Source: Curvibacter sp. GWA2_64_110 (GTDB taxonomy: Bacteria; Pseudomonadota; Gammaproteobacteria; Burkholderiales; Burkholderiaceae_C). Taken from it: 37,714 nucleotides of DNA. The DNA lies in assembly GCA_001797315.1 (NCBI GenBank), contig MGPC01000040.1, positions 1 through 37,714 of the forward strand, in the 5' to 3' direction. Under the pieces are notes generated by a model. The model did not search any database. It saw nothing but the letters and a program-made list of their open reading frames with translations, and was not told the origin of the DNA. The translations under genes and the position numbers were made by a program. Of this stretch, positions 37,547-37,714 are shown in pieces. Positions within the stretch are counted from its first letter, which is position 1; each line of letters starts with the position of its first letter.

Positions 37547-37714
37547 TTAGAGACGGAAGGTGCCGACCAGCTGGTTCAGGTGCTGCGCCTGTTCGCGCAG
37601 GCTCATGGCGGCAGCGGCGGACTCCTCCACCAGCGCGGCATTCTGCTGTGTCGCCTGGTCCATCTGCGTCACCGCCTCGCCCACCTGCGCCACCCCCTGG
37701 CTCTGCTCCGAACT
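37547..37714 (-). CDS. Methyl-accepting chemotaxis protein, C-terminal 55 residues
   Basis: The window cuts the gene; only the 3' end is present. The segment [34 protein letters not shown] and the ending [11 protein letters not shown] are the distal methylation-helix region and tail of betaproteobacterial MCPs, which signal to CheA and CheW. The QQNAALVEE stretch contains likely methylation-site residues. Nothing can be said of its ligand domain. Confidence 0.9.
   Translation of the reverse strand, partial: SSEQSQGVAQVGEAVTQMDQATQQNAALVEESAAAAMSLREQAQHLNQLVGTFRL

Overview
The window is about 37.7 kb of GC-rich chromosome from a betaproteobacterium, most likely family Comamonadaceae (Burkholderiales). 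The case rests on three things: protein families and gene order (paa cluster, an S-adenosylhomocysteine riboswitch upstream of ahcY-tlyA-metF, a double-length UvrA), small dispersed repeats I associate with Comamonadaceae, and codon use. I see no transposase, integrase, phage gene, CRISPR array, rRNA or tRNA. Genes are tightly packed and no gene-free gap exceeds about 210 bases.

Layout. (1) 1-2488, plus strand: end of a phenylacetyl-CoA epoxidase operon (paaB tail, paaC, paaD, paaE). (2) 2498-5770, minus strand: methyl-cycle operon ahcY-tlyA-metF with its own promoter and SAH riboswitch. (3) 5770-11579: housekeeping and enzyme genes (nitronate monooxygenase-like, prfC, alpha/beta hydrolase, HAD phosphatase, degenerate HD-GYP protein). 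(4) 11684-19411: a 1923-residue tandem-duplicated UvrA, an orphan ABC-type binding protein and two small proteins of unknown role. (5) 19510-21945: an MHS-family transporter with a large periplasmic insert, and a DsbA-like isomerase. (6) 22076-31354, minus strand: leucine/isovalerate catabolism (liuB, liuD, liuE) with the biotin genes bioA-bioF-bioD set between the two subunit genes of the biotin-dependent methylcrotonyl-CoA carboxylase. (7) 31534-37714: a PAS-PAS-GGDEF-EAL protein, HAD phosphatase, YchJ, rhodanese, a 69-residue unknown, acyl-CoA dehydrogenase, SDR and the end of a chemotaxis receptor.

How the parts fit. Matching 22-bp palindromes (half-site TTGACGTTTAC) lie upstream of liuB and of the acyl-CoA dehydrogenase, as expected for a LiuR-type regulator of branched-chain acyl-CoA catabolism. 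The bio genes sit downstream of one of them, so biotin supply may be induced together with the enzyme that needs it. AhcY, MetF and a TlyA-type methyltransferase form an SAH-responsive methyl-cycle unit.

Most unusual non-gene structure: five copies of a short hairpin-plus-GCGCA repeat, four inside reading frames, one of which supplies a start codon; two copies of a second repeat directly behind stop codons; a 33-bp duplicate of the liuD start with an inverted copy that folds around the real start codon; and a 141-bp foldback element with perfect 21-bp ends at 21951-22091.
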